A DNA stretch of 54,544 bases from assembly GCA_019749875.1 (NCBI GenBank), contig JAIEPK010000021.1, positions 1 to 54,544 of the forward strand, written 5' to 3'. Under the pieces are notes generated by a model. That model did no database searches, had not been told where the DNA came from, and saw only the letters and a program-made list of their open reading frames with translations. Source of the stretch: Candidatus Binatia bacterium (lineage in GTDB: Bacteria; Desulfobacterota; Binatia; UBA12015). The translations under genes were made by a program, and so were the position numbers. Shown here one piece after another: positions 1 to 8,417 of this stretch; the stretch's first letter is position 1; each line of letters starts with the position of its first letter.

Positions 1-2
1 GG

Positions 3-563
3 CCGAACAGCGCGTCCGCGAGCGGGGCGGCGGCTGCGCCCGCGATCGCACGAGCGCCGCTCGCGGCGGCTCCGTCACGCGGGGAGAGCAGCGCACCGCC
101 ACCATCGATCCCGCCGGCGGGTGCGCGTGCCGCCGAGCCACCCCTGCCGTCAGCGGCAGAGCGCTCGACCAGCGCCGCCCCCGCGGGTGAGCAAGCACGC
201 TGGAAGGCGGTGGTCGACGCCCTGCAGCGCGCGAGCGCGTCGCGGTTTTTCCGCTTGTCGTACTCGAAGGTGGTCTCGGTCGGCGACGATGCGATTCGCG
301 TCGCGCTCACCGGTCGGGAGGCGGTGGCCGCGCTGTCGGCGGCGGAGCTCAAGTCGGCGATCGAGGAGGCGGTCGAGCGGGAGTTCGGTCGCAGGCTCGC
401 GTTCGAGCCCGTCGTGCAAGGGGACGGGAGCGTGCCCTCGACGCAGGGCAACCACGCTGCCCTCGATCGGCAGGCACGCGAGGATCCGGTCGTGCAGCTC
501 ACGGTCGAGATCCTCGAAGGCCGTGTGGAGGGCGTGCTGCCACGGGCGCGGCGCGAGGTCTGA
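3..563 (+). CDS. dnaX: DNA polymerase III subunit gamma/tau, C-terminal part (runs off left edge)
   Basis: The reading frame is open from the left edge to a TGA at 561-563. A stretch rich in Ala, Pro and Ser, typical of the tau linker, is followed by a folded tail of about 115 residues that begins near GEQARWKAVVDALQ. Clamp-loader gamma/tau assembles the replicative polymerase. The catalytic AAA+ part lies outside the window. The identification rests mainly on the linker-plus-tail pattern and on the order dnaX-ybaB-recR, which is one of the most conserved bacterial gene triplets. The start is not visible. Confidence is high because of context; the tail itself is poorly conserved in the family. 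Confidence 0.85.
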   Translation, partial: PNSASASGAAAAPAIARAPLAAAPSRGESSAPPPSIPPAGARAAEPPLPSAAERSTSAAPAGEQARWKAVVDALQRASASRFFRLSYSKVVSVGDDAIRVALTGREAVAALSAAELKSAIEEAVEREFGRRLAFEPVVQGDGSVPSTQGNHAALDRQAREDPVVQLTVEILEGRVEGVLPRARREV

Positions 564-588
564 GCGCAACCCCGGAGGACTGCAGGAC

Positions 589-912
589 ATGGCGAATCCA
601 TTCGAAAGCATGGGCGACCTGATGAAGCAGGCGAAGCTCATGCAGGAGAGGCTGACGAGCCTCCAGGAAGAAGTCGGCGCGCGCACCGTGGAGGCGTCGG
701 CCGGCGGCGGCATGGTCACCGTCAAGGTCACGGGCAGGCTGCAGGTGGTTTCGGTCACCATCGATCCCGAGATCCTCAAGAGCGGCGACCGCGAGATGCT
801 GCAGGACCTGGTCGCCGCGGCGGTGAACGAGGCCATCCGTCAAGCGCAGGCCATGATGAGCGACGAGATGTCGAAGCTCACCGGCGGACTGCGCATCCCC
901 GGCCTCGGCTGA
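589..912 (+). CDS. ybaB: YbaB/EbfC family nucleoid-associated protein
   Basis: A 107-residue protein of the size and pattern of YbaB/EbfC: MANPFESMGDLMKQAKLMQE at the N terminus, a central beta hairpin carrying VTVKVTGRLQVVSVTIDPE, and a C-terminal helix ending in MSDEMSKLTGGL. Family members form dimers that bind DNA and are encoded between dnaX and recR, as here. The ATG at 589 is preceded by GGAGGA at 573-578, a good ribosome binding site that fixes the start. It lies 25 bp after dnaX and is probably co-transcribed with it. Its exact role (nucleoid structure or recombination) is not fixed even in model organisms. Confidence 0.93.
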   Translation: MANPFESMGDLMKQAKLMQERLTSLQEEVGARTVEASAGGGMVTVKVTGRLQVVSVTIDPEILKSGDREMLQDLVAAAVNEAIRQAQAMMSDEMSKLTGGLRIPGLG

Positions 913-934
913 ACGATCTGCCACGCACGCACCG

Positions 935-1537
935 ATGCCGACCGCTCTCACACCGTCCATGCAGCGCCTCGTCGAGGAGCTGAAGCGTCTGCCCGGCATC
1001 GGCGAGAAGACGGCGACGCGGCTCGCGTTCTACGTCCTGCGGTGCGACCACTCGTTCGCCGCCGACCTCGCGCAGGCGTTGCTGAGCGTGAAGGAGCAAA
1101 GCCGTCTGTGCTCGCAGTGCTTCGGCCTGACCGAGCAGGATCCGTGCAGGATCTGTGCGGATCCGCGGCGACACCCCGAGGAGGTCTGCGTCGTGGAGGA
1201 GCCCGCCGACATGCTGGCCCTCGAACGTGCGCAGGAGTACCGCGGCCACTACCACGTGCTCGGCGGAGCGCTGGCCCCGCTGGACGGCATCGGTCCCGAG
1301 CATCTGCGCTGTGCCGAGCTGGTGGAGCGGGTGAAGCGCGGCGGGCTGTCGGAGATCATCGTCGCCACCAACCCGACCGCCGAGGGCGAGGCGACCGCGC
1401 TGTACATCGCACGTCTGGTGAAGCCGCATGGGGTGCGCGTGACGCGGATCGCGCGCGGCCTGCCGGTCGGTGGCGACCTCGAGTACACCGACGCCATCAC
1501 GCTCTCGAAGTCGCTGGAGGGCCGGCGCGAGATGTGA
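935..1537 (+). CDS. recR: Recombination mediator protein RecR
   Basis: A 200-residue protein with the full RecR layout. An N-terminal helix-hairpin-helix (about 12-35, RLPGIGEKTATRLAFYVL) is followed by a four-cysteine zinc finger (C59, C62, C71, C74) and a Toprim domain (about 82-175) containing the acidic EGEATALYI segment. RecR works with RecF and RecO to load RecA on gapped single-stranded DNA. The length matches the family (about 200). The start at 935 gives the normal N terminus, although no strong Shine-Dalgarno is seen. It lies 22 bp downstream of ybaB, so dnaX-ybaB-recR look like one transcript. Confidence 0.96.
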   Translation: MPTALTPSMQRLVEELKRLPGIGEKTATRLAFYVLRCDHSFAADLAQALLSVKEQSRLCSQCFGLTEQDPCRICADPRRHPEEVCVVEEPADMLALERAQEYRGHYHVLGGALAPLDGIGPEHLRCAELVERVKRGGLSEIIVATNPTAEGEATALYIARLVKPHGVRVTRIARGLPVGGDLEYTDAITLSKSLEGRREM

Positions 1538-1626
1538 GTTGCGGGCGGCGGCGCAGCGCCGGCCCGGCCCCGATGGCGGTTGTTCGCGTTTCCGGGGGGT
1601 GTTACAGGGAGCAGACCGGGTATTCT

Positions 1627-2625
1627 ATGGCAGAGCCGCAGACGAAGACCTCCACCGCGCGCAAGACGGCCGGCAAGGGCCCCGAGCCCCAGGCCGCGGC
1701 GCAGAATCTCCACTTCCGCGAGCTCGTGCCGCCGACGATGAACATCGATTTCGTCGGCAAGCGCTACGCGTTCATCATCGGCTCGTCGATCCTGAACGTG
1801 CTGGCGATCGTCCTCTTCGTGACGATCGGCCTCAACTACGGCGTCGACTTCCGGGGCGGCACCGACATGCGTGTCCGTTTCGCCGATCCGACCACCGCCT
1901 CCGCGGTGCGCGACGAGCTGTCCGGCCTGAGCCTGCGCGACCTCGCGGTGCAGGACTTCGGCTCGACCGGCAAGGAGTTCCTGCTTCGCTTCGAGATCGA
2001 CGAGGGCGAGCAGATGAGCTCGATCACCCAGACGATCTCCGGTGCGCTCGCGAAGACCCACACCGGCGACAAGGGCTTCGAGATCCTCAGCACCGAGAGC
2101 GTCGGTCCCAAGGTCGGCGCGCAGCTCCGCCAGCAGGGCTTGATGGCGGTCGCCTTCGCGACCATCTGCATGGGCATCTACATCGCGCTGCGCTTCCAGT
2201 GGAGCTTCGGCATCGGTGCCGTCGTGGCCCTCGCGCACGACGTCCTGATCACGATCGGTGCGCTGGTGCTGACCCGCCTCGCGTTCGATCTGACGACGCT
2301 CGCAGCGCTCCTGACCGTCGTCGGTTTCTCGGTCCACGACACCATCATCGTGTCGGACCGCATCCGTGAGACGCTGCGCCGCAATCCCAAGATGGATCTC
2401 GCGGACGCGATCAACCGCAGCATCAACGAGACCCTCTCCCGTACGCTGCTCACCACCGGGACCGTGCTGCTCGTGCTCGTCGCGATGGCGCTGTTCGCCG
2501 GCTCGACGCTGCGCCCGTTCGCGGTGACGCTGATCGTCGGATTCATCACCGGAACGTACTCGAGCATCTACATCGCAGCGCCGATCGTCCTGCTGTGGAC
2601 GGATCGCTCGAAAGTCGCGGCGTAG
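1627..2625 (+). CDS. secF: Protein translocase subunit SecF
   Basis: A 332-residue SecF. After a charged cytoplasmic N terminus come a first membrane segment (about 47-68), the family motif NYGVDFRGGTD at the start of the periplasmic P1 domain, and a five-helix C-terminal block with VGFSVHDTIIVSDRIRE. SecF pairs with SecD to help proton-driven release of exported proteins at SecYEG. ATG 1627 is chosen because it starts the usual N terminus and follows AGGGAG at about 1607-1612. An in-frame ATG at 1573 would add 18 residues. The SecF signature is usually VGFSINDTIVVFDRIRE; His for Asn and Ser for Phe are small departures. No secD lies next to it. Confidence 0.93.
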   Translation: MAEPQTKTSTARKTAGKGPEPQAAAQNLHFRELVPPTMNIDFVGKRYAFIIGSSILNVLAIVLFVTIGLNYGVDFRGGTDMRVRFADPTTASAVRDELSGLSLRDLAVQDFGSTGKEFLLRFEIDEGEQMSSITQTISGALAKTHTGDKGFEILSTESVGPKVGAQLRQQGLMAVAFATICMGIYIALRFQWSFGIGAVVALAHDVLITIGALVLTRLAFDLTTLAALLTVVGFSVHDTIIVSDRIRETLRRNPKMDLADAINRSINETLSRTLLTTGTVLLVLVAMALFAGSTLRPFAVTLIVGFITGTYSSIYIAAPIVLLWTDRSKVAA

Positions 2626-2734
2626 CAGATCACGCGGCCTCGTTCGCGGCCGTCACCCCTGAATCCCGACCTGTGCACGCGACGCTCGCCGTCGCGGACC
2701 TCCTCGGGTATGGGAGGAGTCGGACGAGCTTCGT

Positions 2735-2808
2735 GCCCCCGTAGCTCAGGTGGATAGAGCACAGGATTCCTAATCCTGGGGCCGCGTGTTCGAATCACGC
2801 CGGGGGCA
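2735..2808 (+). tRNA. tRNA-Arg, anticodon CCT
   Basis: A complete cloverleaf can be drawn. The 7-bp acceptor pairs GCCCCCG (2735-2741) with CGGGGGC (2801-2807), followed by discriminator A2808. The D arm is GCTC/GAGC. The anticodon stem is CAGGA/TCCTG with loop TTCCTAA and anticodon CCT at 2769-2771. The T arm is GCGTG-TTCGAAT-CACGC. CCA is not encoded. CCT reads AGG, a rare arginine codon in GC-rich genomes. The gene stands alone between secF and the glycosyltransferase. Confidence 0.97.
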
Positions 2809-3043
2809 TTGCATCATCCGCCGAGCGGGCATGTCCGCGCCGACGTCTCGCGGGCGGCTTCCTTGTGGTGCCCCGAGGAACGAATCGGTACGTCCGGCGA
2901 AGCGCCGGCCCGCCGGCCGATCAGCGGGATCGCGCAACGCCGCGTAAGGCGAACCGCGCCCCGCCGGCGGTGCGCGGGCGTGCGCGTTCAGCTAGAGCCG
3001 CCGCGCGCGCGGCCGAGCGCGGACGCGTGGGGCAGGCACGATC

Positions 3044-4186
3044 GTGACGAGTCGAAAAAAGGGCCTACGCGACAGCGGTATGCGCCGACGGGCGTCGCGC
3101 ATCGGCAGCGCGCTGAGCCCGCTCGGACGACGCCTCCTGCAGCGCACGCTCGATCTGTTTCTGCCGATCGAGCGCAACGTGCCGCTGTCGGATCTCGGCG
3201 AGGTGCGCAGCATCCTGCTCGTGCGTCCCAACTTTCGTCTCGGCAACGCGCTGATCACCAGCCCGCTGATCGGCGCGCTGCGAGCGCGCTTTCCCGATGC
3301 CCGGCTGGATTATCTGGGCGGGGAGGGCACGCTCGCGGTGCTCGACCACCTGCAGCTCGATCAACGCATCGTGATGTCGCGCGGCTTCGTCCTGCGGCCG
3401 TGGCGCTTCGTCGCGCTGTTCTTGGAGCTCCGCCGGCGCAAGTACGACCTTGCGGTCGAGGGCGCGATGGGATCGTTCTCGGGCGGGCTCTACACCTGGC
3501 TGTGCGGGGCGCGCCACCGGCTCGGCGTACCACGGCGCAACGAGCGCTTCCTGGACGTCCGGCTGCCACCGACTCCGGTGGCCCATGCCTACGACGGTCC
3601 GGTCGCGTTCGCAGCGCACCTGGGTGTCACGTGCGCGGACCGTCCGGTGTACGTCGTCGCGCCGCTGGAAGAGCGCGCTGCCCGCGACTTGCTGACGGCT
3701 CGTGGCCTGGTCACGCCGGAGGGGGACGTCGCGTCCTTCGTCGCGCTGTTCGTCGGCGGCCACGGCAGGAAACGCTGGCCGGTCGAGCGCTGGGTCGCGA
3801 TCGCCGAGGCTCTGCATGGCGACGGCGTTCGGGCGGTCGTCCTGGTCGGACCGGAAGAGGCGGATTCGTTGCCACAGCTGCGGAACGCGCTGGTGGGCCA
3901 CGCGGAAGTCATCGAGCCGCAGGCGCTGCGAACGTTCGCCGCCGTGCTCGCCGCAGCGGCCCTGGTGGTGACGCCGGACTCGGGACCGATGCACCTCGCG
4001 GTCGCCGTGGCGACCCCGGTCGTGGCCGTGCTCGCGAGCCGCGGCTCGTCGTTCTTCCGGCCGCGTGGTCCCTCCGACGTGGCACTGGTCGAGCCGGGCG
4101 TCGCGGACGTCATCGAGGCGCTTCGTCGCCATCCGACGTACGGCCGTCTCACGGACGTGACGCGGCCCGCGGCAGCGACCGCCTGA
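3044..4186 (+). CDS. Glycosyltransferase family 9 (ADP-heptose:LPS heptosyltransferase-like)
   Basis: A 380-residue GT9 protein. The N-terminal Rossmann half begins IRSILLVRP-type (SILLVRPNFRLGNALITSPL), and the C-terminal nucleotide-sugar half carries VVTPDSGPMHLAVAVATPVV, the GT9 signature for holding the donor. Relatives transfer heptose from ADP-heptose to the inner core of lipopolysaccharide on the cytoplasmic face. The actual donor and acceptor here cannot be read from sequence. The GTG at 3044 is the first start. An ATG at 3080 in the same frame is an alternative and removes a 12-residue basic leader. No other LPS genes are adjacent, so this is an isolated core-sugar gene. Confidence 0.8.
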   Translation: MTSRKKGLRDSGMRRRASRIGSALSPLGRRLLQRTLDLFLPIERNVPLSDLGEVRSILLVRPNFRLGNALITSPLIGALRARFPDARLDYLGGEGTLAVLDHLQLDQRIVMSRGFVLRPWRFVALFLELRRRKYDLAVEGAMGSFSGGLYTWLCGARHRLGVPRRNERFLDVRLPPTPVAHAYDGPVAFAAHLGVTCADRPVYVVAPLEERAARDLLTARGLVTPEGDVASFVALFVGGHGRKRWPVERWVAIAEALHGDGVRAVVLVGPEEADSLPQLRNALVGHAEVIEPQALRTFAAVLAAAALVVTPDSGPMHLAVAVATPVVAVLASRGSSFFRPRGPSDVALVEPGVADVIEALRRHPTYGRLTDVTRPAAATA

Positions 4187-4271
4187 GCGGCTTGCCGGGG
4201 TCCGAGGCCGCCGATATGACCACGGCAGACGGCAGCGTCCTCTGCGAGGGCTGCCATCGGGAGCGGATGCC

Positions 4272-5423
4272 GTGAAGCGAGAGGAGTACGAGGCCCGCGA
4301 GGCTCAGCTGCTCGCGCCGTGGGCGATGCGGAGCGCGGACTCGCGTGGCCGTGCCCATCCCGAGCCGGAGCATCCGCTGCGCACGGCGTTCCAGCGCGAT
4401 CGCGATCGGATCATCCACTCGGCGGCATTTCGCAGGCTCGAGTACAAGACCCAGGTCTTCGTCAATCACGAGGGGGACTACTACCGGACGCGCCTCACGC
4501 ACACGATGGAGGGCGCGCAGATCACGCGGACCATCGCGCGTGCCCTGCGCCTCAACGAGGATCTCGCCGAGGCCGTGGTGCTCGCGCACGATCTGGGACA
4601 CACGCCGTTCGGTCACGCCGGCGAGCGCGTCCTGAACGGCCTCATGGAGCCCTTCGGCGGCTTCGAGCACAACGCGCAGAGTTTGCGCATCGTCGAGCTG
4701 CTCGAGGAGCGCTATCCCGACTTTCCAGGGCTGAACCTCACGTGGGAGGTGCGCGAGGGCATCGTCAAGCACTCCTCGGAGTACGACCGCCCGCTGGTGC
4801 AGCTCTTCGATCCGTCGGTCGCGCCGTGCCTCGAGGCCCAGATCGCCGACTTCGCCGACGAGATCGCCTACAACTGCCACGACATCGACGACGGCCTTCA
4901 GTCGGGCATGCTGCTGCCCGAGGAGATGGACGCCGTCACGCTGTGGCGCGAGCACCACGCGGCGACGCGCGAGCGCTGGCCCGACGCGCCGTTCTCGATC
5001 CTCCGCTACCAGACGGTGCGACGCATCCTCGACGCGATGGCCTCCGATCTGGTGGCCTTCGTCGAGAGCGAGATCGCGCGACGCGGCATCCGCTCGGTAG
5101 CGGACCTGCGCGCCGTGCGACCGCGCCTGGTCGAGTACAGCCCGCACATGGCGCCGCGCATCCGCGAGCTCAAGGACTTCCTGATGGACCGCCTGTACAT
5201 GCACGTGCGTGTGACGCGCATGGGCGTCAAGGCTAAGACGGTCATCACCGGGCTGTTCCACACGTACTTCGACGAGCCGCGCCAGATGCCGCCGCACGTC
5301 TATGCCCAGGTCGACCGCGGCGAGGACAAGGCGCGCGTGATCGCCGATTACATCGCCGGCATGACCGATCGCTTCGCGCTCGACGAGTACAAGAAGCTCT
5401 TCGATCCCCTCGAGAAGGTATGA
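4272..5423 (+). CDS. dgt: dGTPase-like HD-domain triphosphohydrolase
   Basis: A 383-residue protein of the bacterial dGTPase-like family. The HD metal site is evident as H77 (RLTHTMEG), the H106-D107 pair in AVVLAHDLGHTPFGHAGE, and a later Asp in IADFADEIAYNCHDIDDG. Family members split dNTPs into deoxynucleoside and triphosphate and help control dNTP pools. The N-terminal LRTAFQRDRDRIIHSAAFRR is the conserved opening of the type 2 subfamily. The GTG at 4272 is the likely start. The stop overlaps the ATG of the next gene by four bases (ATGA, 5420-5423), so the two are translationally coupled. Substrate preference is not shown by the sequence. Confidence 0.92.
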   Translation: MKREEYEAREAQLLAPWAMRSADSRGRAHPEPEHPLRTAFQRDRDRIIHSAAFRRLEYKTQVFVNHEGDYYRTRLTHTMEGAQITRTIARALRLNEDLAEAVVLAHDLGHTPFGHAGERVLNGLMEPFGGFEHNAQSLRIVELLEERYPDFPGLNLTWEVREGIVKHSSEYDRPLVQLFDPSVAPCLEAQIADFADEIAYNCHDIDDGLQSGMLLPEEMDAVTLWREHHAATRERWPDAPFSILRYQTVRRILDAMASDLVAFVESEIARRGIRSVADLRAVRPRLVEYSPHMAPRIRELKDFLMDRLYMHVRVTRMGVKAKTVITGLFHTYFDEPRQMPPHVYAQVDRGEDKARVIADYIAGMTDRFALDEYKKLFDPLEKV

Positions 5424-6025
5424 AGCGCCGCGTCGCCCTCGAGATCCACCGCGAGGATCACAAGATCGATGCGCTGGGACGGATCTTCCTCGGTGCCACG
5501 GAGCGCGACGAGACGCTGTCGCTGCTGCGCGGCTACCTCGGTCCGCAGGCGACCTTGCGCCACGTCGAGCTGGACGACGCCATCTTGCGGGTCGAGGCCG
5601 ACGTGCGCGAGTTCGCCGACGAGAGCCGCAACCTGGTTCTCATGGCGCGCGAAATGCTCCGTGCAGGTCGTGTGAAGGCAGCCCTCGGCCAGCTCCAGGA
5701 AGCGCTCCGTCTGGCGCCGCTCAGCCCGGATGCCCTCAAGACATTGGGTCGGGTGTACTACCGCCACCGGGAGCGCGAGATGGCCCGACGTTACTTGACG
5801 CGAGCGCGAGAGGTCGCTCCGGCGGACCTCGAGGTGCTCCGGCTGCTCGCCGAGATCGCGCTGCACGAGGACCGCCGGCTCGCGGCGCGCGAGTATCTGG
5901 AGCAGGTGCTGATCGTGAACCCGAACGATCGTCGTGCGCGCACCGCGCTCGCGCGGCTGCAGCCGGAGGACGCCGAGCACATTCGCGCCGCCTTGCGGCG
6001 ACGCGCCGAGACGGACGGGGAGTAG
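5420..6025 (+). CDS. Tetratricopeptide-repeat protein coupled to dGTPase
   Basis: A 201-residue soluble protein with no signal peptide. About 75 residues of mixed alpha/beta character (EIHREDHKIDALGRIFLGAT...) are followed by three or so TPR-like helix pairs, for example GRVKAALGQLQEALRLAPLS, then MARRYLTRAREVAPADLEVL, then AAREYLEQVLIVNPNDRRAR. TPR arrays bind other proteins. Its start overlaps the dGTPase stop by ATGA, which suggests the two products are needed together, perhaps with the TPR protein as a scaffold or regulator of the hydrolase; that link is inference. I do not recognise a named family for the N-terminal part. Confidence 0.75.
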   Translation: MKRRVALEIHREDHKIDALGRIFLGATERDETLSLLRGYLGPQATLRHVELDDAILRVEADVREFADESRNLVLMAREMLRAGRVKAALGQLQEALRLAPLSPDALKTLGRVYYRHREREMARRYLTRAREVAPADLEVLRLLAEIALHEDRRLAAREYLEQVLIVNPNDRRARTALARLQPEDAEHIRAALRRRAETDGE

Positions 6026-6109
6026 CGTCCCGAAGACCGCGTGCTGCGCGTTCGCCGAGAGTTTCCCCGGAGGGTGCGCGGCCATCCTAGACCGCATCGC
6101 ATGGCGCTG

Positions 6110-6133
6110 GGTGTCGAGTCCGGCATAATCCCC
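6110..6133 (+). repeat. Extra outward copy of the IS end sequence
   Basis: These 24 bases (starting GGTGTCGAGTCC and ending GCATAATCCCC) are identical to the right end of the insertion element at 8418-8441, in the same orientation. They face the left inverted repeat at 6141-6164 across a 7-base spacer, forming a near-perfect palindrome with one mismatch. It may be the right end left behind by a second element copy. Confidence 0.85.
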
Positions 6134-6164
6134 AATAGCGGGGGATTATGCCGGACTTGACACC
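6134..6164 (+). repeat. Left terminal inverted repeat of the IS1595-type element
   Basis: AATAGC, five G, ATTATGCCGGACTTGACACC read inward. It pairs with the right end at 8418-8449. Together with the outward copy at 6110-6133 it can fold into a hairpin with a stem of about 24 bp, which lies 29 bp ahead of the transposase start and could affect its expression. Confidence 0.85.
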
Positions 6165-6192
6165 AAGCCTCAGATGAGCCATCTTCCCTGTC

Positions 6193-7155
6193 ATGGCGAA
6201 CGTCGAGACCACGCATCCGAGCCGTAGCCTCAAGGAATTGCAGGAGCAGTTCGGCACCGAGGAAGCCTGCAAGGCGTATCTCACCAAGCTGCGCTTCGCG
6301 CACGGTGTGTTCTGCCCGCGCTGCGCCTGCACCGAGCGCGTCTATGCGCTCAAGGCTCGCCCGCATCACTGGGTCTGCAAGAACTGCGCGCCGAACGGCT
6401 ATCGGTTCTCGGTGCTCACGGGGACCATCTTCGAGAACACCAACATCCCGCTGCGCACGTGGTTCCAGGTCGTCTACCTGATGTGCCAGAGCAAGAAAGG
6501 CATCTCTGCCCTTCAGGTCTGGCGCATGATGGAGCCCGTCCGGGGCAAGCGCGGCAGCTACCGCACGGCTTGGTACATGTGCCACCGGATTCGCGCTGCG
6601 ATGATGGACGAGAACGGCCCTCTCGGCGGTATCGTCGAGGTCGATGAGACGTACATCGGCGGCTCGGATCGGAACCGCCACAAGGGCAAGAAATCCATCG
6701 ACGTGCGCAAGAAGCAGCAGAAGTCCGAGTACCGGAAGCCCGGCGAGTCCGTGGGCTTTCTGAAGGTCGGCGTGATCGGCGCCATCGCCCGCAAGGGCAA
6801 CGTCGTGGCTCGTGTGATCGGTTCGCTCGACGCGCCGACCAAGCAGGAGTTCGTCCGCCGTCTCGTCGGCAAGGGCAAGTTCAAGATGCTCTTCACCGAC
6901 AAGGACCACGCCTATCGCTACGTGCAGCGCGGCCTGCATCATGAGGCCGTCGACCACTCGCGCGGCGAGTATGTTCGCGGGTTGGTTCACACCAACACCA
7001 TCGAGTCGTTCTGGTCGCTGCTGAAGCGCGGCGTGATGGGCTCGTTCCACCACGTGAGCAAGGAATATCTCCCGCTGTACCTTCAAGAATTCACCTTCCG
7101 CTTCAACCAGCGGAAGAATCGGGACATCTTCGAGCGTGTGCTCGCAGGATGCTGA
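6193..7155 (+). CDS. IS1595 family (ISXO2-like) transposase
   Basis: A 320-residue transposase. It has an N-terminal zinc ribbon (C41, C44, C62, C65) and then the DDE_Tnp_IS1595 catalytic core. D151 lies in IVEVDETYIGG, D236 in KMLFTDKDHAYRYV, and N268/E271 in VHTNTIESFWSLLKRG, where K278 completes the DDNK-type pattern of the family. The C-terminal EFTFRFNQRKNRDIFERVL is the usual end. The length (about 300-320) is normal and the frame is intact, so the enzyme is probably functional. ATG 6193 directly follows the left inverted repeat. Base composition is slightly lower in GC than the neighbouring housekeeping genes, consistent with transfer. Confidence 0.95.
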   Translation: MANVETTHPSRSLKELQEQFGTEEACKAYLTKLRFAHGVFCPRCACTERVYALKARPHHWVCKNCAPNGYRFSVLTGTIFENTNIPLRTWFQVVYLMCQSKKGISALQVWRMMEPVRGKRGSYRTAWYMCHRIRAAMMDENGPLGGIVEVDETYIGGSDRNRHKGKKSIDVRKKQQKSEYRKPGESVGFLKVGVIGAIARKGNVVARVIGSLDAPTKQEFVRRLVGKGKFKMLFTDKDHAYRYVQRGLHHEAVDHSRGEYVRGLVHTNTIESFWSLLKRGVMGSFHHVSKEYLPLYLQEFTFRFNQRKNRDIFERVLAGC

Positions 7156-7165
7156 GGACGCGCCC

Positions 7166-7354
7166 ATGGCCAAAAAGCCGAAAGGGAAACCGCCCGCGAG
7201 GCAACGCGACTCAGCCGACGGCGTAGGCGACGACAAGAAGCCTCGCGGAAAGCCGGTGAGCCTGTTTCCGCTGACATTCGATGAAGCGATGCGAAGGCTC
7301 GTCAAGGAGAAACCCCCAGCGAGCGGCCCGGATCGCGGAGAGCGCGATCCTTGA
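7166..7354 (+). CDS. Small basic passenger protein of the IS1595-type element
   Basis: A 62-residue, lysine- and arginine-rich protein (MAKKPKGKPPARQRDS...) with a short conserved-looking segment SLFPLTFDEAMRRLVKEKPP near its end. It starts 10 bp after the transposase stop, and its own stop overlaps the next start by TTGA, so it appears to be translated as part of the element operon. Small ORFs with an SPL-FEEAL-LL-PP type ending are, from memory, frequent beside transposases and on plasmids; I know no function. The size and charge suit nucleic acid binding, but that is a guess. Confidence 0.6.
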   Translation: MAKKPKGKPPARQRDSADGVGDDKKPRGKPVSLFPLTFDEAMRRLVKEKPPASGPDRGERDP

Positions 7355-8376
7355 CGCCAAGAGAACGTGGACTGATTGCACTGTTCCTGGTCGGCGCAGT
7401 TGCGATCGGACATCTTGCTTCACAACCACCAGCCCCACGTATCAGGGAAGACGCTCAACCAGAGCAGCAGCATCGCCAATGCGACACCAAGTTGGCCGAA
7501 AAGCCAGGCGCGACTGCTCCCGTTCACTCCAGCGTGGGTGGCCCACCATCCAGCTCCCAAAGCGAGCGCCAGTCGTCGACCTATGGGTGGGGCATGATGG
7601 CGGATTGGTGGATGGTGATCCTGACTGCGATCCTCGTGCTGATCGCCTTCCTCCAGTGGCGGGCTTTCGTCAAACAGCTGCGCGCGATGAGCGATGGGCT
7701 CAAAGTCGCCAGCGCTAATGCTCAAGCCGCCGCTGAAGGCGCGAAGGCGGCTCAAACGAGCGCCGACGCAATGGTCGCATTTGAGCGCCCGTGGGTAGTC
7801 TCGCGCGCAGAGGGCCCACCGCGTCATGCCTTTAGCGAGACCATTCGCAAGGCCATCGGTCTCGGGGGTGAAGTTGACACGTCCGAACCCGACATCGAAC
7901 CCACTGCAAATTCCGAGTTCAGAATATCGGTCCGCTTGCGGGACTACGGGAAAAGCCCGGCTTGGCTCATCGATATCGGATGTAGCTGCGGGGTTGTGCC
8001 CATGCCGGTATCCGAACCCGCGCCAGCCGTAAGCCCGCCGTCGCACGGAAGCCGTCTGCTCACGCCGGGGGGGAAGGGGCATCGGGTGACGGTATCCGTC
8101 GAGCTGTCCCCGGCTGACCGTCAGGCGATGACAACGGGACCATGCGCGATTGCGGTGATTGGAAGTTACCGCTACCGCGATCCTCGTGGGGTCGTTAGCC
8201 GGAGCGGCTTCTGCTACCTCTATTCGCGGATCGGCGGACTCCATGCTCCTCGGGGCGAAGACCCCTGGAAGTGGAGTTCTTGGTTCGTGACCGACGGCCC
8301 CGCTCACTACTTCAGGACAGAGACCGAGAACGAGAACGAGGGCGAGGCCGCCCAGAAGGGCAGCCGACACTCGTAG
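7351..8376 (+). CDS. Passenger membrane protein of unknown function
   Basis: A 341-residue protein starting with TTG at 7351, overlapping the previous stop. A first hydrophobic segment (about 8-24) is followed by a Pro/Ser/Gln-rich stretch, a second membrane helix (about 84-104, WWMVILTAILVLIAFLQW), and an alanine-rich coiled coil (about 107-140) ending in VAFERPWVV. The last 190 residues look like a soluble beta-rich domain with little resemblance to anything I can name. The layout of membrane helix, heptad coil and E/RPWV strand is common in uncharacterised proteins near mobile DNA. It lies wholly inside the element, 41 bp from the right end. A function in anchoring, sensing or defence cannot be argued from sequence. 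Confidence 0.6.
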   Translation: MTPRERGLIALFLVGAVAIGHLASQPPAPRIREDAQPEQQHRQCDTKLAEKPGATAPVHSSVGGPPSSSQSERQSSTYGWGMMADWWMVILTAILVLIAFLQWRAFVKQLRAMSDGLKVASANAQAAAEGAKAAQTSADAMVAFERPWVVSRAEGPPRHAFSETIRKAIGLGGEVDTSEPDIEPTANSEFRISVRLRDYGKSPAWLIDIGCSCGVVPMPVSEPAPAVSPPSHGSRLLTPGGKGHRVTVSVELSPADRQAMTTGPCAIAVIGSYRYRDPRGVVSRSGFCYLYSRIGGLHAPRGEDPWKWSSWFVTDGPAHYFRTETENENEGEAAQKGSRHS

Positions 8377-8417
8377 CCGCCGGCCTGTCGGGGTCACAGA
8401 TAACCCCGCATCCGCTC

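Noticed and set aside
2700-2719. 6-bp hairpin CTCCTC/GAGGAG before the tRNA
   Set aside because: The stem is short, the loop is 8 bases and there is no T-run; too weak to call a terminator for secF.
4216-4275. 19-codon ORF (MTTADGSVLCEGCHRERMP) overlapping the dGTPase start by GTGA
   Set aside because: It contains a CEGCH motif and the overlap is tempting, but it is too short to support and has no clear ribosome binding site.
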